A DNA stretch of 64,000 bases from Pieris napi. Taxonomy: Eukaryota > Arthropoda > Insecta > Lepidoptera > Pieridae. The DNA is taken from the NCBI RefSeq assembly GCF_905475465.1, contig NC_062246.1, forward strand, positions 770,001 to 834,000, read 5' to 3'. The position numbers and the translations under genes were made by a program. The notes under the pieces were generated by a model. The model was not told the origin of the DNA and made no database searches. It saw nothing but the letters and a program-made list of their open reading frames with translations. The first letter of the stretch is position 1; each line of letters begins with the position of its first letter. Below are positions 1 to 10,056 of the stretch, piece after piece.

Positions 1-196
1 CACACAAATATTGTAGACACTTTTCTCTTATACATAATCTATGACTATCTCACTGATATATACTATTTAAATTGTACTCTAATTCCAATGCGTGCATATA
101 TCCTTAAGTTTAGTAAACCTGTGCTTGCACTCATTGACCTTACACTGCTATTCCCATTTAATAACTGTATTGTGCTAGCAAATTGGTTACTTTTAG

Positions 197-3166
197 TTAC
201 TCAAGGCTTCAAAATTCGATCGTAATAATAGACAATTATTAAACAACATCGATAATGTATCGGTTGCTTCAAGCCATTGCTGTGATCCACATGAAGTCCG
301 AAACTATTTACCTAAACATAATAAAGTCCTAAATATTATAACGCAAAATATTCGGAGCTTATCGGCAAATTTCGCGAACTTTGAAATTTTACTTACAAAT
401 TTTCATACTATCCCGGATATTATCATTCTCACTGAATGTTTTCTAGAAAGCAACCCGGTAATACCAACCATAAAAGGTTTCTCCAGCATCTCTTCCTGTA
501 ACCCAGTTAATAAAAATGACGGAGTCCTGGTTTACTATAAAAATTGTATTACAGGCATCTCAATTGAAGAACCCTCTGTAGCAGAAGCCAGCGTTCTCTT
601 AATTAAACTTAATATTGATACTGCAATTTTAGGTATTTATCGACCAAGTGCTTTCAAAAATAAAACGATCTTTATTAACTCTCTAAATACCTTGCTAGAA
701 TCTCTTAAAAGTTTCAAAAATATAATAATCTTAGGTGACATAAATATTGATATTACTCCAGAGAATCTTAACCAAGAAGCTGAAGATTATCTTAACATGT
801 TGGTTTACCATGGGCTTCTCCCAACTCATACCTTCCCTACTCGTTTTCCTTCTTCTACGTGTCTTGATCACGGTATTCTTAAATCACCTCTTACTGCTCT
901 TACTCTTGTCATCAATTCTTCAATCACTGATCATAGTTCAGTAGTAATGTCCTTAGATATAAAGAAACGCTACTCTGCTCCTACTCGATCTATCAAAAAA
1001 GTGGATCATGATAGCCTCTCACAGTCTCTCCTGAATACAGATTTTTCATCTGTTCTCAATAACACTGACTGTGAAGAAGCAACCAACAATTTGATAGAAA
1101 TTCTTCAATCAGTTATCTCTATGCACACCTCCGTAATGACTCGCTCTCACCGCACTAAAATCATCAAGCCATGGATGACCCCAGGCTTACTTAAATGTAT
1201 ACGTAATAGAGATAGAATGCATTACAAACTAAAAAAGCAACCTGAAAATGATATTCTGCGTAAAACATACTACAGATACCGGAACTTCTGTAATAGTCTA
1301 CTGAAGAAATTAAAAAAGAATTATGAAAAAGGTCTACTACTAAATGCAGGAACTAACACCAAAAAACTTTGGACAGCTATAAAAGACGTTAGTAATCTTA
1401 ATAAAAAACATGATAGACCAAGTGACCTCCTAAAATGTAGAGCGAATCCAAAAGACTCAACAAACCATGTTAACTCTCACTTTGTGGGTATCGGAAAATC
1501 GCTTGCCTTAAATATACAATCCAATCATCAACACGACTCTCCACCTCCATTACGGCCAAATCCTCCTTTTCCTCTCCAATCATTCGTCATGCTCGACACT
1601 TCTATTAAAGAAGTCGAAATCACTATAAATTCCTTGAAAGAAAGCTGTGCTGCAGGTTGGGACAACATCACGTCTGCCATACTTAAACGCAACCTTAAAA
1701 TATTAGCTACACCAATCGCCCATGTATGTAACTTAAGTATGCGGACGGGAATCTTCCCATCCGCTTTTAAAAAGGCAATAGTGCATCCCATTTTCAAATC
1801 CGGCAACCGTGGCAGTGTCGACAACTATCGCCCCATCTCTATTCTGTCAGCACTGTCCAAGATCCTTGAACGCCTAATAAACAAACGTCTCGTTAGTTAT
1901 CTGGAAGATAAACAATTACTTTCTCCGAACCAATTCGGTTTCAGAGCTAAAAGATCTTCATCGGATGCCATCCATGAATTAACCGATCACATAGTTAGGA
2001 ACTTGGACAGCCATAGGAAGTGTCTGGGCATATTCTTAGACCTCGCGAAGGCATTCGACACTGTCTCGGCCCAAATCCTTCTACAGAAACTGGAAGCGCT
2101 TGGAGTGAGAGGAGTTCAACTTTCCTTATTTAAAAGTTACCTCAGCGGTCGGAGTCAATGTGTAGTGGTAGATGGCCATGTCAGCTCTTACCTTCCAGTG
2201 GAATTCGGAGTCCCCCAGGGCAGCATTCTTGGTCCTACGCTGTTCCTAGTGTACATGAATGATCTGTGTTCCCTGAAAATACCTAATTGCAAATTGGTCT
2301 CTTACGCCGACGATACTGCTCTTGTTTTCTCTGCAAAAAGCTGGAGGGAAGCTTTCTCTTATGCACAGACCGGATTTGATATCGTTTCGTGTTGGCTGCG
2401 CCAAAATTTATTAACTCTTAATATAGAGAAAACTTGCTATCTTACCTTCTCCATATATACTCCTCCCATAGCCTTAATCCCGTATTCCTTAACTGCCCAT
2501 ACACATTCTTCTGTTCCTTCTGTTCCATGCTCTTGCGCTACATTGAAGAGAGGTTGTACGGTTAAGTATCTTGGCATCACACTAGATAGTCGACTCACGT
2601 TTCAGGCCCATCTTATGAATATGTGTGGTAGAGTCCGCAAACTCATGTTTATCTTTAAGAAAATTCGTCATGTTGCCGAGCCTCATATAGTCAGAATGAT
2701 GTATTTAGCATTATGTCAATCTGTTTTATTATATGCTATCACCACTTGGGGTGGTGCAGCCAAAACCCATCTGCTGTCCCTGGAACGTGCCCAGAGGGCT
2801 CTTCTAAAAGTTTGCTTATTCAAACCCATTCTTTTCCCTACTTTCACCCTCTATCAGGAAGCTCAGATACTTACAGTACGTCAACTGTTCATCCTAAACA
2901 CAGCCCTCAAACAGCATCACGAACATAAACCTAGTCCTTCTTCCTCTCGATCTGCTCGCCGCCCACCCCCTGTTCACCTTCCTTCTCTCTACACTGCCTT
3001 TTCCCACCGCTTCTACTGTTACCTCGGCCCTTTTATTTACAACAAACTAAATCGCAAGCTGAATATTCACTTACTCTTATCCTTCAGTTGTAAAAAGAAG
3101 GTCACTGCCTACATACAAGGTCTCAACTATGATGAGACTGAAAACTTAATCCAACCAATGGTCTAA
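197..3166 (+). CDS. LINE A1 ORF2: apurinic-type endonuclease plus reverse transcriptase, no ATG
   Basis: The frame stays open from the codon after a TAG at 194-196 to TAA at 3164-3166, about 989 codons. The N-terminal part is an endonuclease (TQNIRSL, LTECF, GDINID, CLDH, ITDHSSV). It is followed by a reverse transcriptase with the fingers motif NYRPISILSALSKILERL, the QFGFRAK motif, GVPQGSILGPTLF and the catalytic YADD near residue 703. A thumb (KYLGITLDSRLTF) and a C-terminal tail follow. In LINE A3 the same ORF starts ATGGCT; here the matching codons read AAGGCT (203-208), so the natural start appears lost. The product would nick target DNA and prime reverse transcription in the nucleus. 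The body has no internal stop, so the copy is fairly young, but without its ATG it is probably not translated normally. Confidence 0.85.
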   Translation, partial: LLKASKFDRNNRQLLNNIDNVSVASSHCCDPHEVRNYLPKHNKVLNIITQNIRSLSANFANFEILLTNFHTIPDIIILTECFLESNPVIPTIKGFSSISSCNPVNKNDGVLVYYKNCITGISIEEPSVAEASVLLIKLNIDTAILGIYRPSAFKNKTIFINSLNTLLESLKSFKNIIILGDINIDITPENLNQEAEDYLNMLVYHGLLPTHTFPTRFPSSTCLDHGILKSPLTALTLVINSSITDHSSVVMSLDIKKRYSAPTRSIKKVDHDSLSQSLLNTDFSSVLNNTDCEEATNNLIEILQSVISMHTSVMTRSHRTKIIKPWMTPGLLKCIRNRDRMHYKLKKQPENDILRKTYYRYRNFCNSLLKKLKKNYEKGLLLNAGTNTKKLWTAIKDVSNLNKKHDRPSDLLKCRANPKDSTNHVNSHFVGIGKSLALNIQSNHQHDSPPPLRPNPPFPLQSFVMLDTSIKEVEITINSLKESCAAGWDNITSAILKRNLKILATPIAHVCNLSMRTGIFPSAFKKAIVHPIFKSGNRGSVDNYRPISILSALSKILERLINKRLVSYLEDKQLLSPNQFGFRAKRSSSDAIHELTDHIVRNLDSHRKCLGIFLDLAKAFDTVSAQILLQKLEALGVRGVQLSLFKSYLSGRSQCVVVDGHVSSYLPVEFGVPQGSILGPTLFLVYMNDLCSLKIPNCKLVSYADDTALVFSAKSWREAFSYAQTGFDIVSCWLRQNLLTLNIEKTCYLTFSIYTPPIALIPYSLTAHTHSSVPSVPCSCATLKRGCTVKYLGITLDSRLTFQAHLMNMCGRVRKLMFIFKKIRHVAEPHIVRMMYLALCQSVLLYAITTWGGAAKTHLLSLERAQRALLKVCLFKPILFPTFTLYQEAQILTVRQLFILNTALKQHHEHKPSPSSSRSARRPPPVHLPSLYTAFSHRFYCYLGPFIYNKLNRKLNIHLLLSFSCKKKVTAYIQGLNYDETENLIQPMV

Positions 3167-3228
3167 CTTACAATTTATAGCTTATTTTTGATTTACTATT
3201 TATTTTTATACTTATTTATGTACTGTTA

Positions 3229-3308
3229 TCTATTTATCTAAGTACTAATATATATATATTTATCTAAGTACTAATATATATATATATATAATAATATATA
3301 TAATAATT
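3229..3308. repeat. AT-rich duplicated stretch in the LINE A1 3' UTR
   Basis: The segment ATTTATCTAAGTACTAATAT occurs twice in tandem, each time followed by a TA dinucleotide run. It lies between the ORF2 stop and the 3' hairpin and is probably slippage within the UTR. Confidence 0.7.
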
Positions 3309-3440
3309 AGCACGGATGTTATATCGGCGCGATTGCACACCTACATATTTTAATTAGGTACCTCTTTTCTCCATGTTACATCTGTAAAATGTCCTTATTA
3401 ATAATTTACTCTTGTTACTGGTTACTTTTTACACCATGTG

Positions 3441-3499
3441 GGGAGAGGCTGGTGGTCTGAGATACAAGCCCTGCTTAGTTCAGTCACCAGTCTCTCACA
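3441..3499 (+). other. Conserved 3'-UTR stem-loop of LINE A1
   Basis: GAGAGGCTGGTG pairs with CACCAGTCTCTC across a loop containing GAGATACAAGCC. The same structure, with different stem bases, is in A2 and A3, which supports pairing by covariation. By analogy with L2/CR1-type LINEs it is likely the RNA signal that the reverse transcriptase recognises at the template 3' end; that role is inferred. Confidence 0.65.
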
Positions 3500-3595
3500 A
3501 TCTTATAATGTTTCCTTGCGACAGTATATCTGTTTCTTAATATTTAGTTAATATCAATGTAAGATTGTGGAGAAAAATAAAGATTTTTTTTTTTT

Positions 3596-5300
3596 ACACA
3601 CGGCATAACGTTAGATAAGCTCTCGCCGTGTGATACGCGCGAAATCTCAAAAATTATCGACGATCTCGACAGCAACACCAGCACCGGTTTGGATGGTATT
3701 AGCACCAAATCTATAAAATGCCTAAAAAGTGTTATTGTTGAGAGGTTAACTAATTGTATAAATGTTTGTTTACAGAAAGGTATCTTCCCCGACACACTGA
3801 AGGTTGCTAAGATCAGTCCTATACACAAATCAGGATGTACCTAGAACTGATCCTAGCAATAATAGGCCTGTGTCGGTCCTATCTGTTTTATCAAAAATTT
3901 TTGAACGAGTTTTATATACCCGCCTGAACAATTATCTAAGCGAAAAACATTTTTTGATCGAACAACAATATGGCTTTCGTGCTAAATCATGTACTCTTAC
4001 GGCAGCGACTGATTTAATCACAAAAATCAAAACAAATATTGACCAAAAAAATATTGCACTAGGTATTTTTATTGATCTGAAAAAAGTGTTTGACACTGTG
4101 ATCAAAAGTGTCATCAAAAGCTTTTACAAAAATTAAACAATGCTGGTGTCACAGGCACAGCATTGGATATGTTTACATCCTATTTACTAAATAGGATGTT
4201 GTAAATGTGAGTGTTGTGTGTATCAGGTTGTAAAACTAGGAAATTTCAAGTCTTCAATCCAAAACGTGCCATATGGTTGCCCTCAAGGTTCCATAATAAG
4301 TCCCTTGCTATTTTTAATTTACATTAATAACATTAACAAAATAGGGCTCACAGGTCATTTAACATTATACGCAGACGATACTTGCCTAATTTATTTCGGC
4401 GAATCGATTAGTGATTTAATAAATAATGCTCAGAAGGACTTACAGCTACTCAGTGAATGGTTAAAATATAACTTATTAACTATTAACACATCTAAAACAT
4501 CTCATATGATTTTCGCCGCAAAAAATTATCAGATTTCAGACTACCCAACACTAATAATAAATAATGATGCAATAAAACGCTCAACTCAAGAAAAGTATCT
4601 CGGACTAATATTAGATGACCAGCTCTCCTGGAAGTCGCATATCGATCATGTCAAAACAAAACTAATGTCATTATTAGTTGCACTACGTAAAGTTGCACAC
4701 TGCATCCCAAAAAAAATACGGACTATTATATACAACTCTTTAGTAAAATCAAATCTTGAATATTTAATTGAAATATGGGGATCAGCCGCGAAAACTAATC
4801 TAAATAAATTACAAAGGACCCAAAACAAAATTATAAAAGTTTTATTCCATTATAATCACCTAACTCCAACTAAAATAATATATGAAAAAACAAAAATACT
4901 AAATATTAGACAACTATATATATACTACACATGCATCCTAGTAAAGAAAATTATAACAAATTCCATCCAATCGAATATAAAATAACATAAAAAAACAATT
5001 ACACACCACTTCAGGAAAAAAATAAACTTCAACTTATAACACCGCGGACTAATTACGGAAAAACAACGATATTATTTGAAGGAGCAGAGTTGTTCAACAA
5101 TTTACCAGAGGAATTAAAACAGTGCGATAATATGAATGTCTTCAAAAAAATCTAAAAGATTATTTGTAATCAGTGTAATGTTTCCAACGCTCTAGAGGCT
5201 ACTAATATTATATAATTTAGAAATAAGTACTATAATATCTCATTGTAAGCGAACTAGTATTAAGTTCTTATGAGAAATAAAGTTCTTTAAACCTATATAT
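3596..5300 (+). mobile_element. LINE B, 5'-truncated non-LTR retrotransposon
   Basis: The element begins in the reverse transcriptase fingers region immediately after the T run that ends LINE A1. It ends near AATAAAGTTCTTTAAACC (about 5280-5300). Endonuclease and ORF1 are absent, as expected from incomplete reverse transcription. It is a different family from LINE A: the motifs differ and there is no A-type 3' hairpin. Confidence 0.75.
3640..4985 (+). pseudogene. Reverse transcriptase fragment of LINE B
   Basis: Reading across frames shows a reverse transcriptase. The fingers part (STGLDGIS) runs to a TAG near 3841. A second frame (3804-4136) has NNRPVSVLSVLSKIFERV, QQYGFRAK and GIFIDLKKVFDTV. 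A third frame (4218-4985) has PQGSIISPLLFLIYINN, the catalytic YADDTCLIY and a thumb motif KYLGLILDDQLSWK. At least two frameshifts (near 3840 and 4120-4215) and missing residues between the second and third parts make it non-functional. The first D of the catalytic site sits in GIFIDLKK, where the usual KAFD is KVFD. It is an old remnant with no evidence of host use. Confidence 0.8.
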
Positions 5301-5637
5301 TGTCTTCTTTTAAAGATGACAACAAAATGAAATGGTAAAAATCACATAAATATAAGTACACTATTAGCTAGATGCTTTCAGCTATCAGATTTGTTTCCTG
5401 TCTTAACAGTAATTAATTAAAAAATGGTTACTAGACCTAGTTACATATTAATTGAATTGAATCACTAATAATACTTGTTGCAAATGACAAATTAGAGTTA
5501 TTTTGCTGATTTATTACTCTATTGTAAAATTTACCAAATGTATTTGAGCTTCCGCTCCACCCAGCTGTCTTCCGAATGAGATCTACATTAACATCTAACT
5601 TATATGCCTTACGCCTTTAGTACACCTACGCAATCGC
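5301..5637. other. No gene seen; AT-rich spacer
   Basis: The stretch between the LINE B tail and the BEL/Pao pieces is AT-rich. I see no coding frame, terminal repeat or structured motif in it. Confidence 0.5.
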
Positions 5638-5817
5638 ATGCGGCATGAAGAAGTTGTGGACGCCTACAAAACGGCCATTTTGGAGACCCCAACTTCCGAA
5701 TGGAATGTGTTCACGCCATCCAGTTACCTTATCTCTGGTCACATTGTCTATTGGCACCCATTCCCTAAACACCACTCTTTCTCTTTTGCGGTATTAAAGT
5801 GTAGAAGGAGGGGACCG
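5638..5817 (+). other. Possible 3' internal end of a BEL/Pao element
   Basis: A short open frame here ends in TAA at about 5797. The bases just before the LTR (GTGTAGAAGGAGGGGACCG, ending 5817) are purine-rich, as expected of a polypurine tract preceding a 3' LTR. No protein domain is recognisable. An open frame of 100 codons runs on into the LTR and is not believed to be a gene. Confidence 0.35.
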
Positions 5818-6037
5818 TGTTCTACATACTCCCGCGCCGCAGAGAAGATTCACCCGCCTCCGCGAGCTCACGCGTGTGCTTTCGCTTCTTCTTTTGTGCA
5901 TATAGTTTTATTTGTGTTCTTCTCTCACGCGGACGGGTGAAGAGACGGAGGACTTTAGGTGAGTGAGGTGTTTCCATTATTTTTACGCCGCATTCCACTT
6001 GCCCCTCGGCCTACTTTTCTTTGTCTTCGCCGCTACA
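5818..6037 (+). repeat. BEL/Pao LTR (BEL-2), 220 bp
   Basis: The interval starts TGTTCTACATAC and ends CGCCGCTACA, so it has the TGT...ACA ends usual for BEL/Pao LTRs. It is followed by TTATTTTTGGTCCTTCGAGC, the primer-site/leader context typical of insect BEL elements, and then by a Gag start. Its last 135 bp recur at 9924-10056 with few differences, confirming a dispersed repeat. Confidence 0.65.
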
Positions 6038-6114
6038 TTATTTTTGGTCCTTCGAGCCGGATATATTATTTTAGTTTATTTCAATTCGCGATATATATAT
6101 ATATCTTAGTTAAT

Positions 6115-6558
6115 ATGGAGACTCGTAAAGCAACATTAGAGAAACAAGGTGCTAACAGTTCTCTTGAAATTGAACGAGCCGTGTTAATAGCAAAACGCGA
6201 CAATCTATTTTCACGATTACAAGATTTATATGATAGGTATAAGAAAACATCGGATGAAAGAGACATAAATTATTTTTTATCGGGAATGATTTCGATTGAC
6301 AACATTCGGGATAAATTTTCAGAAACTGTAAATAAAATAAATATAATCGAATTAACAATTAATCCCCTATACACTGTTAATTTTGAATGCATGAATGCAT
6401 TTGAAGATATGTACTGTCATTCTAAGTACATGTTTGAAAAATTCAATGAATTAGTGGCAGGTAGCAATGGTTTGTCCGATTCAAATAACCAACGTAGATC
6501 GTTTCGTTTACCGAAGTTAGACTTGACGTCAATTCCATGCAGACTTACATTTATTTAA
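6115..6558 (+). pseudogene. gag: BEL/Pao Gag, N-terminal fragment (BEL-2)
   Basis: The frame starts at ATG 6115, 78 bp after the LTR end, and stops at 6556-6558 after about 147 codons. The first part is charged and probably helical. Near the C-terminus it carries RLPKLDL, the signature that begins the conserved Gag core (DUF1759-like) of BEL/Pao elements; the frame ends soon after. A full BEL Gag-Pol would continue for well over 1000 residues, so this is a truncated remnant. The downstream 6559-6900 stretch has no recognisable continuation. Gag would form the intracellular particle of the retrotransposon. Confidence 0.65.
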
Positions 6559-6900
6559 CATATGCGATAAACTTAAACAGTTAAAACATCCTTTATTGTT
6601 TTTGATAAAAGTATATTTATCCTCGATAGACAATTCTTTAAATGAATTACATTACAATTACAGTCGTCTGTTGAAGTATCATGGCGGTGTGACTGCTGTG
6701 CATCGATGCAGAACAATTTAATTAAAAGTGGTGGTTTTCATCTAAAGTAAGTCTAAAATCAATGTACGGTTTCTTCCTATGTGTTATTTTTTTCTCAATA
6801 GTTGTTTAATCTACAGTTTAAGTGAACATTTACTGTCATTTTGAATATATTTCGTTGGACGCATGGTAAATTTTTAGGTTATGTTTTGAGTGATGTATGA
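6559..6900. other. No gene recognised
   Basis: Short open stretches here match nothing I can name. The region may hold more decayed BEL internal sequence and the left end of the pogo1 element, but I could not place that boundary. Confidence 0.4.
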
Positions 6901-7000
6901 AAACACTGCATTTGAGGTGAAACGATCCCCCGCATAGAGTCCAAAATGATCCCATCATTTTACCCATATTCAAATTTTCATTGCTTATTTTTTACAGGCC

Positions 7001-9381
7001 ATGCCGCGCAACTACATTAGAAAAATTACTCGACAAAACTGGAGTGAGACTTCGATGCAATTGGCACTAGATGCTGTAAAAGATGGAATGGCTTTCAAAA
7101 CAGCTAGTAGACAGTTTTCAGTGCCACTAATGGCGTTGAAACGAAGAACCAAAGGAAAAAATAAGCTTGCTGTGGGTGCGGTTAAGGTTCTGGGTAGTAA
7201 ACAAACTGTTTTTACCACCGAACAAGAAGCAGAACTTGTCAAACATATAAAAGACATGGAGATAAGAATGTATGGACTGACAAAAACAGAAATTCTTTCT
7301 CTAGCTTATCAATTAGCTGAGAAAAACAAGATAAAACATCCATTTTCATCCAAAAGGGAAAAAGCTGGTATTGAGTGGCTAAAAGGATTCCGAAAACGGC
7401 ATCCAGATATAACTCTTCGTGCTCCGGAATCAACATCAGCCGCTCGAGCACGTGCGTTCAACAAACCTGTTGTTGATAAATTTTTTTCGATTTTGAAAGA
7501 CACACAAGCGAAACATTCTTTTCCACCGTATAGAATATTTAATGTCGATGAAACCAGTTTATGCACTGTCCCGACCAAAAATACAAAGGTGTTTGCTCAA
7601 ACTGGTCGTAAACAAGTGGCTAGAGTCACTTCAGCTGAAAGAGCAAGCCGCAAACTACTGCTGTTGTGGTGACCACCACAACAGCAGTAGTTTGCGGCTC
7701 TGCTACTGGAAACTTTATACCACCGATGTTTATATTTCGCAGAGTGCGAATGAAGATGGAGTTGATGGATGGTGCACCTCCCGGTTCCGCTTATGCATGT
7801 AATACGACTGGCTGGATGAAATTGGGTGTCTTTGAGCAATGGTTTGATCATTTTTTAACTCACGTGAAGCCTTCAAAAGACGATCCAGCAATGTTGATTT
7901 TGGATGGCCACCTCTCGCATACAAAAAATTTGAATGTGGTGCTAAAGGCGCGAGAAAAACATGTGCTTATTATGTGCCTGCCACCGCATTGCACCCATAA
8001 ACTCCAGCCATTGGACGTTGCGGTCATGTATCCTCTGAGCATTTATTATAACCAAGCACTAGAAAAATGGATGAACAATAATCCTGGAAGAGTAGTGACT
8101 GTTTTCCAAGTAGCAAAAATTTTTGGAGAGGCTTACCTAAAGGCAGCAACACCATCAAACATTATTAGCGGATTTTTAAAATGCGGAATACAACCGATAA
8201 ACCAAGATGTTTTCAGCGATGTGGACTACGTAGCTGCAGAGACGACTGAAGTGGAAGCGGATACAGATATTGCCGATTCGGATGACTCGTCTCATTCGGT
8301 TTCTGTCTTACCATTGTCTACATCCACTGAAGCTATGCAAACTAGTGATGTTTCACAAGTGTTGATTCCAATGGAAACGGATGAGGCTTATGCTATACCT
8401 AGAAATGAGCCAGCAACGCCATGCCCTACAAACGAATCTTCTCCTAGGCAGACTGAAGATTCTTCTGCTGTGCTTTCCGTCATGCCACCATTACCATGCC
8501 CTCCAGTGGAATCAAATACAACAGTACAATCTTCATTGTGCGAATCTCCTCCTAGGCAGACTGAAAATTCTACTGCTTCGCTTCCTGTCAAGCCACCAGC
8601 ACCGTGCCCTCTAAAGGAGTCAAGACCTACAGTACAAGCTTCATCGTACGAATCTCCTTCTAGACAGACTGAAGATTCTACTGCTTTGCTTCCCATCATG
8701 CCACCATTAACGTGCTCTCCAAAGGAGTCGAACGCTACAGGACAACTTTCATCGTGTGAATCTTCGATTTCCGCCATGACACCATTACCAGTTGCTTCTG
8801 TCGATTTGCCTTCGACATCATTTGGATGTTTCGCAACCCGTGACATTCTACCGTTTCCAAAGATAGAAGGAAAAAGGAGTAAAATTATTAGAAAAAAAGT
8901 TGACACGTCGATACTTACTAGTACACCCTACAAAACCTATTTAGAAGAGGAAATGGAAAAAAAAAGAGTAATGGAAGAAAAACAAAAAGCCCGTAAGGAA
9001 AAAAAAGCCAATAAAGCCAATAAAGCGAAGAAATCCAAAGAAAAAACAAGTAAAAAGGGAAAAAATGCAGGACAGACAAGAAAAAATAAAAAACAAGTTA
9101 CTGATAATGGAAAGAAAAAAAAACAAAAAGTTGTAAGGAAAAAAAAAGAAAAAAGGCATGAGTCAGAATCTTCCGGAGATGAAGATGATACAGAGTGTAT
9201 GTTCTGTACACAGCCGTATTCGAATGATGTCATGGGAGAAGGATGGGTACGTTGCGTCAGCTGTTTGAACTGGGGACATGAAGAATGTGCAGGAATAGAC
9301 AGTGACGATTTTGACGACTTTACATGTGATATTTGCGTAACCGTTAAGTATGATATGGCAAAAAAGCAATTAGAGTTTTGA
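7001..9381 (+). pseudogene. pogo-like transposase with C-terminal PHD finger, broken by a palindromic insertion
   Basis: In order there is a Psq-type helix-turn-helix (about residues 12-55), a CENP-B-type DNA-binding domain (about 70-140, with GIEWLKGFRKRHP), and a DDE_1 catalytic domain. Its aspartates are in FNVDETS, LILDGHLSH and LQPLDVA, with 36 residues between the second and third. Then comes a Ser/Thr/Pro-rich linker with three repeats of about 36 residues (about 8440-8760), a long Lys-rich basic stretch, and a C4HC3 zinc finger (CMFC, CVSC, HEEC, CDIC) of PHD type. The frame is broken at 7646-7674 by an inverted duplication that brings a stop at 7670-7672; the second half continues to 9381. 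The protein would bind element ends and cut DNA in the nucleus. The PHD finger suggests chromatin targeting, which is inference. Confidence 0.8.
7646..7699. repeat. Perfect palindrome: 25-bp arms, 4-bp loop
   Basis: Arms 7646-7670 and 7675-7699 are exact reverse complements around the loop GACC (7671-7674). The right arm is transposase coding sequence (TTTAVVCG); the left arm is its inverted copy and lies where the protein should run on. This looks like a local template-switch inverted duplication. Confidence 0.95.
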
Positions 9382-9660
9382 ACTAACACTTTTCATAATT
9401 TTATTAAAAATTTCAGCTACGAGAAGTACCAAATATGATGTGATTACTAGATGTGATTCATAAAGCATTTATATTTAATAAGAATAACTTTAGAAGATGG
9501 TTAATTTGTTATAATTAATACTTAAGACTGTAACATTAGAACATACTTGTAACATTTTGATCTCAAACTTAAAATTGAAGACTTAGGCTCCTAATCATTA
9601 TAAGCAGATGTCTTTTTTTAATATATAATTACAATAAAATTACGGAAATCTTTTAATTGG
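9382..9660. other. pogo1 3' untranslated region
   Basis: AT-rich sequence with AATAAAA-type signals (near 9632) follows the transposase stop. No further coding is seen. Confidence 0.5.
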
Positions 9661-9670
9661 TGCCTAAATT

Positions 9671-9909
9671 CCCGGGGGATCATTTTGTACTGCCCCAGGG
9701 ATAAAATGATCCCGGGGGATCATTTTGTCCTTACCCCTGGGATCATTTTAGACACCTATGTGTTCAAAATGATCCTTTAGTAAGCTTTCAAGAAATATGT
9801 AATAATTCCAAAAAGACATATATTTCTACAAAAACAAGTAAGCCAATATTAACAATCCAAATTTAATATTTTCGCTTATATTTGCATTTTCCCTTAGAGG
9901 GATCATTTT
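9671..9909. repeat. pogo1 subterminal GGATCATTTT iterons
   Basis: Six copies of GGATCATTTT or its complement occur near 9677, 9703, 9719, 9740, 9767 and 9900, some in opposing pairs flanked by CCCGGG or CCCCTGG. One clear copy (AAAATGATCC, 6944) and one degenerate copy (6921) lie at the left end. They are likely transposase binding sites. Confidence 0.7.
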
Positions 9910-9923
9910 GTACATGTTTCCCC

Positions 9924-10056
9924 TAGTTTTATTTGTGGTCTTCTCTCACGCGGACGGGTGAAGAGACGGAGGACTTTAGGTGAGTGGTGTTTCCATTATT
10001 TTTACGCCGCATTCCACTTGCCCCTCGGCCTACTTTTCTTTGTCTTCGCAGCTACA
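9924..10056 (+). repeat. BEL-2 LTR fragment (3' 133 bp)
   Basis: This is nearly identical to 5903-6037 (differences include GTGGTC for GTGTTC, loss of two bases in GTGAGTGAGG, and CAGCTACA for CGCTACA). It begins at the TA that borders pogo1 and ends in the LTR terminus CTACA. The 5' part of the LTR is not on the other side of pogo1. Confidence 0.85.

Larger units (their letters stand above)
1..3595 (+). mobile_element. LINE A1 (CR1/Jockey-group non-LTR retrotransposon, 5' part outside window)
   Basis: This is the right part of a LINE whose ORF1 lies outside the window. It holds an inter-ORF stretch (1-196), ORF2 (197-3166), a 3' UTR with a stem-loop (3441-3499), and an end in AATAAAGA followed by a T run (to 3595). 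ORF2, UTR hairpin and tail all match LINE A2 (26600-31700) and LINE A3 (33599-38515), which sets the family. LINE B abuts its tail directly. The clade within the CR1/Jockey group is not resolved. Confidence 0.85.
6915..9923 (+). mobile_element. pogo/Tigger-like DNA transposon (pogo1)
   Basis: The body encodes a CENP-B/pogo transposase (7001-9381). Both flanks carry copies of GGATCATTTT in both orientations (left 6921-6953; right 9675-9909). The right end, ...TTTCCCC then TA at 9924, adjoins an LTR sequence that also has TA at that spot, consistent with TA target insertion. The left terminus is not certain; 6915 is only the start of the left repeat cluster. A splice-acceptor-like TTTTTTACAG immediately precedes the ATG, suggesting an upstream non-coding exon. 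Confidence 0.7.

Noticed and set aside
5638..5940. 100-codon open frame across the BEL-2 LTR border
   Set aside because: It runs through non-coding LTR sequence and shows no domain.
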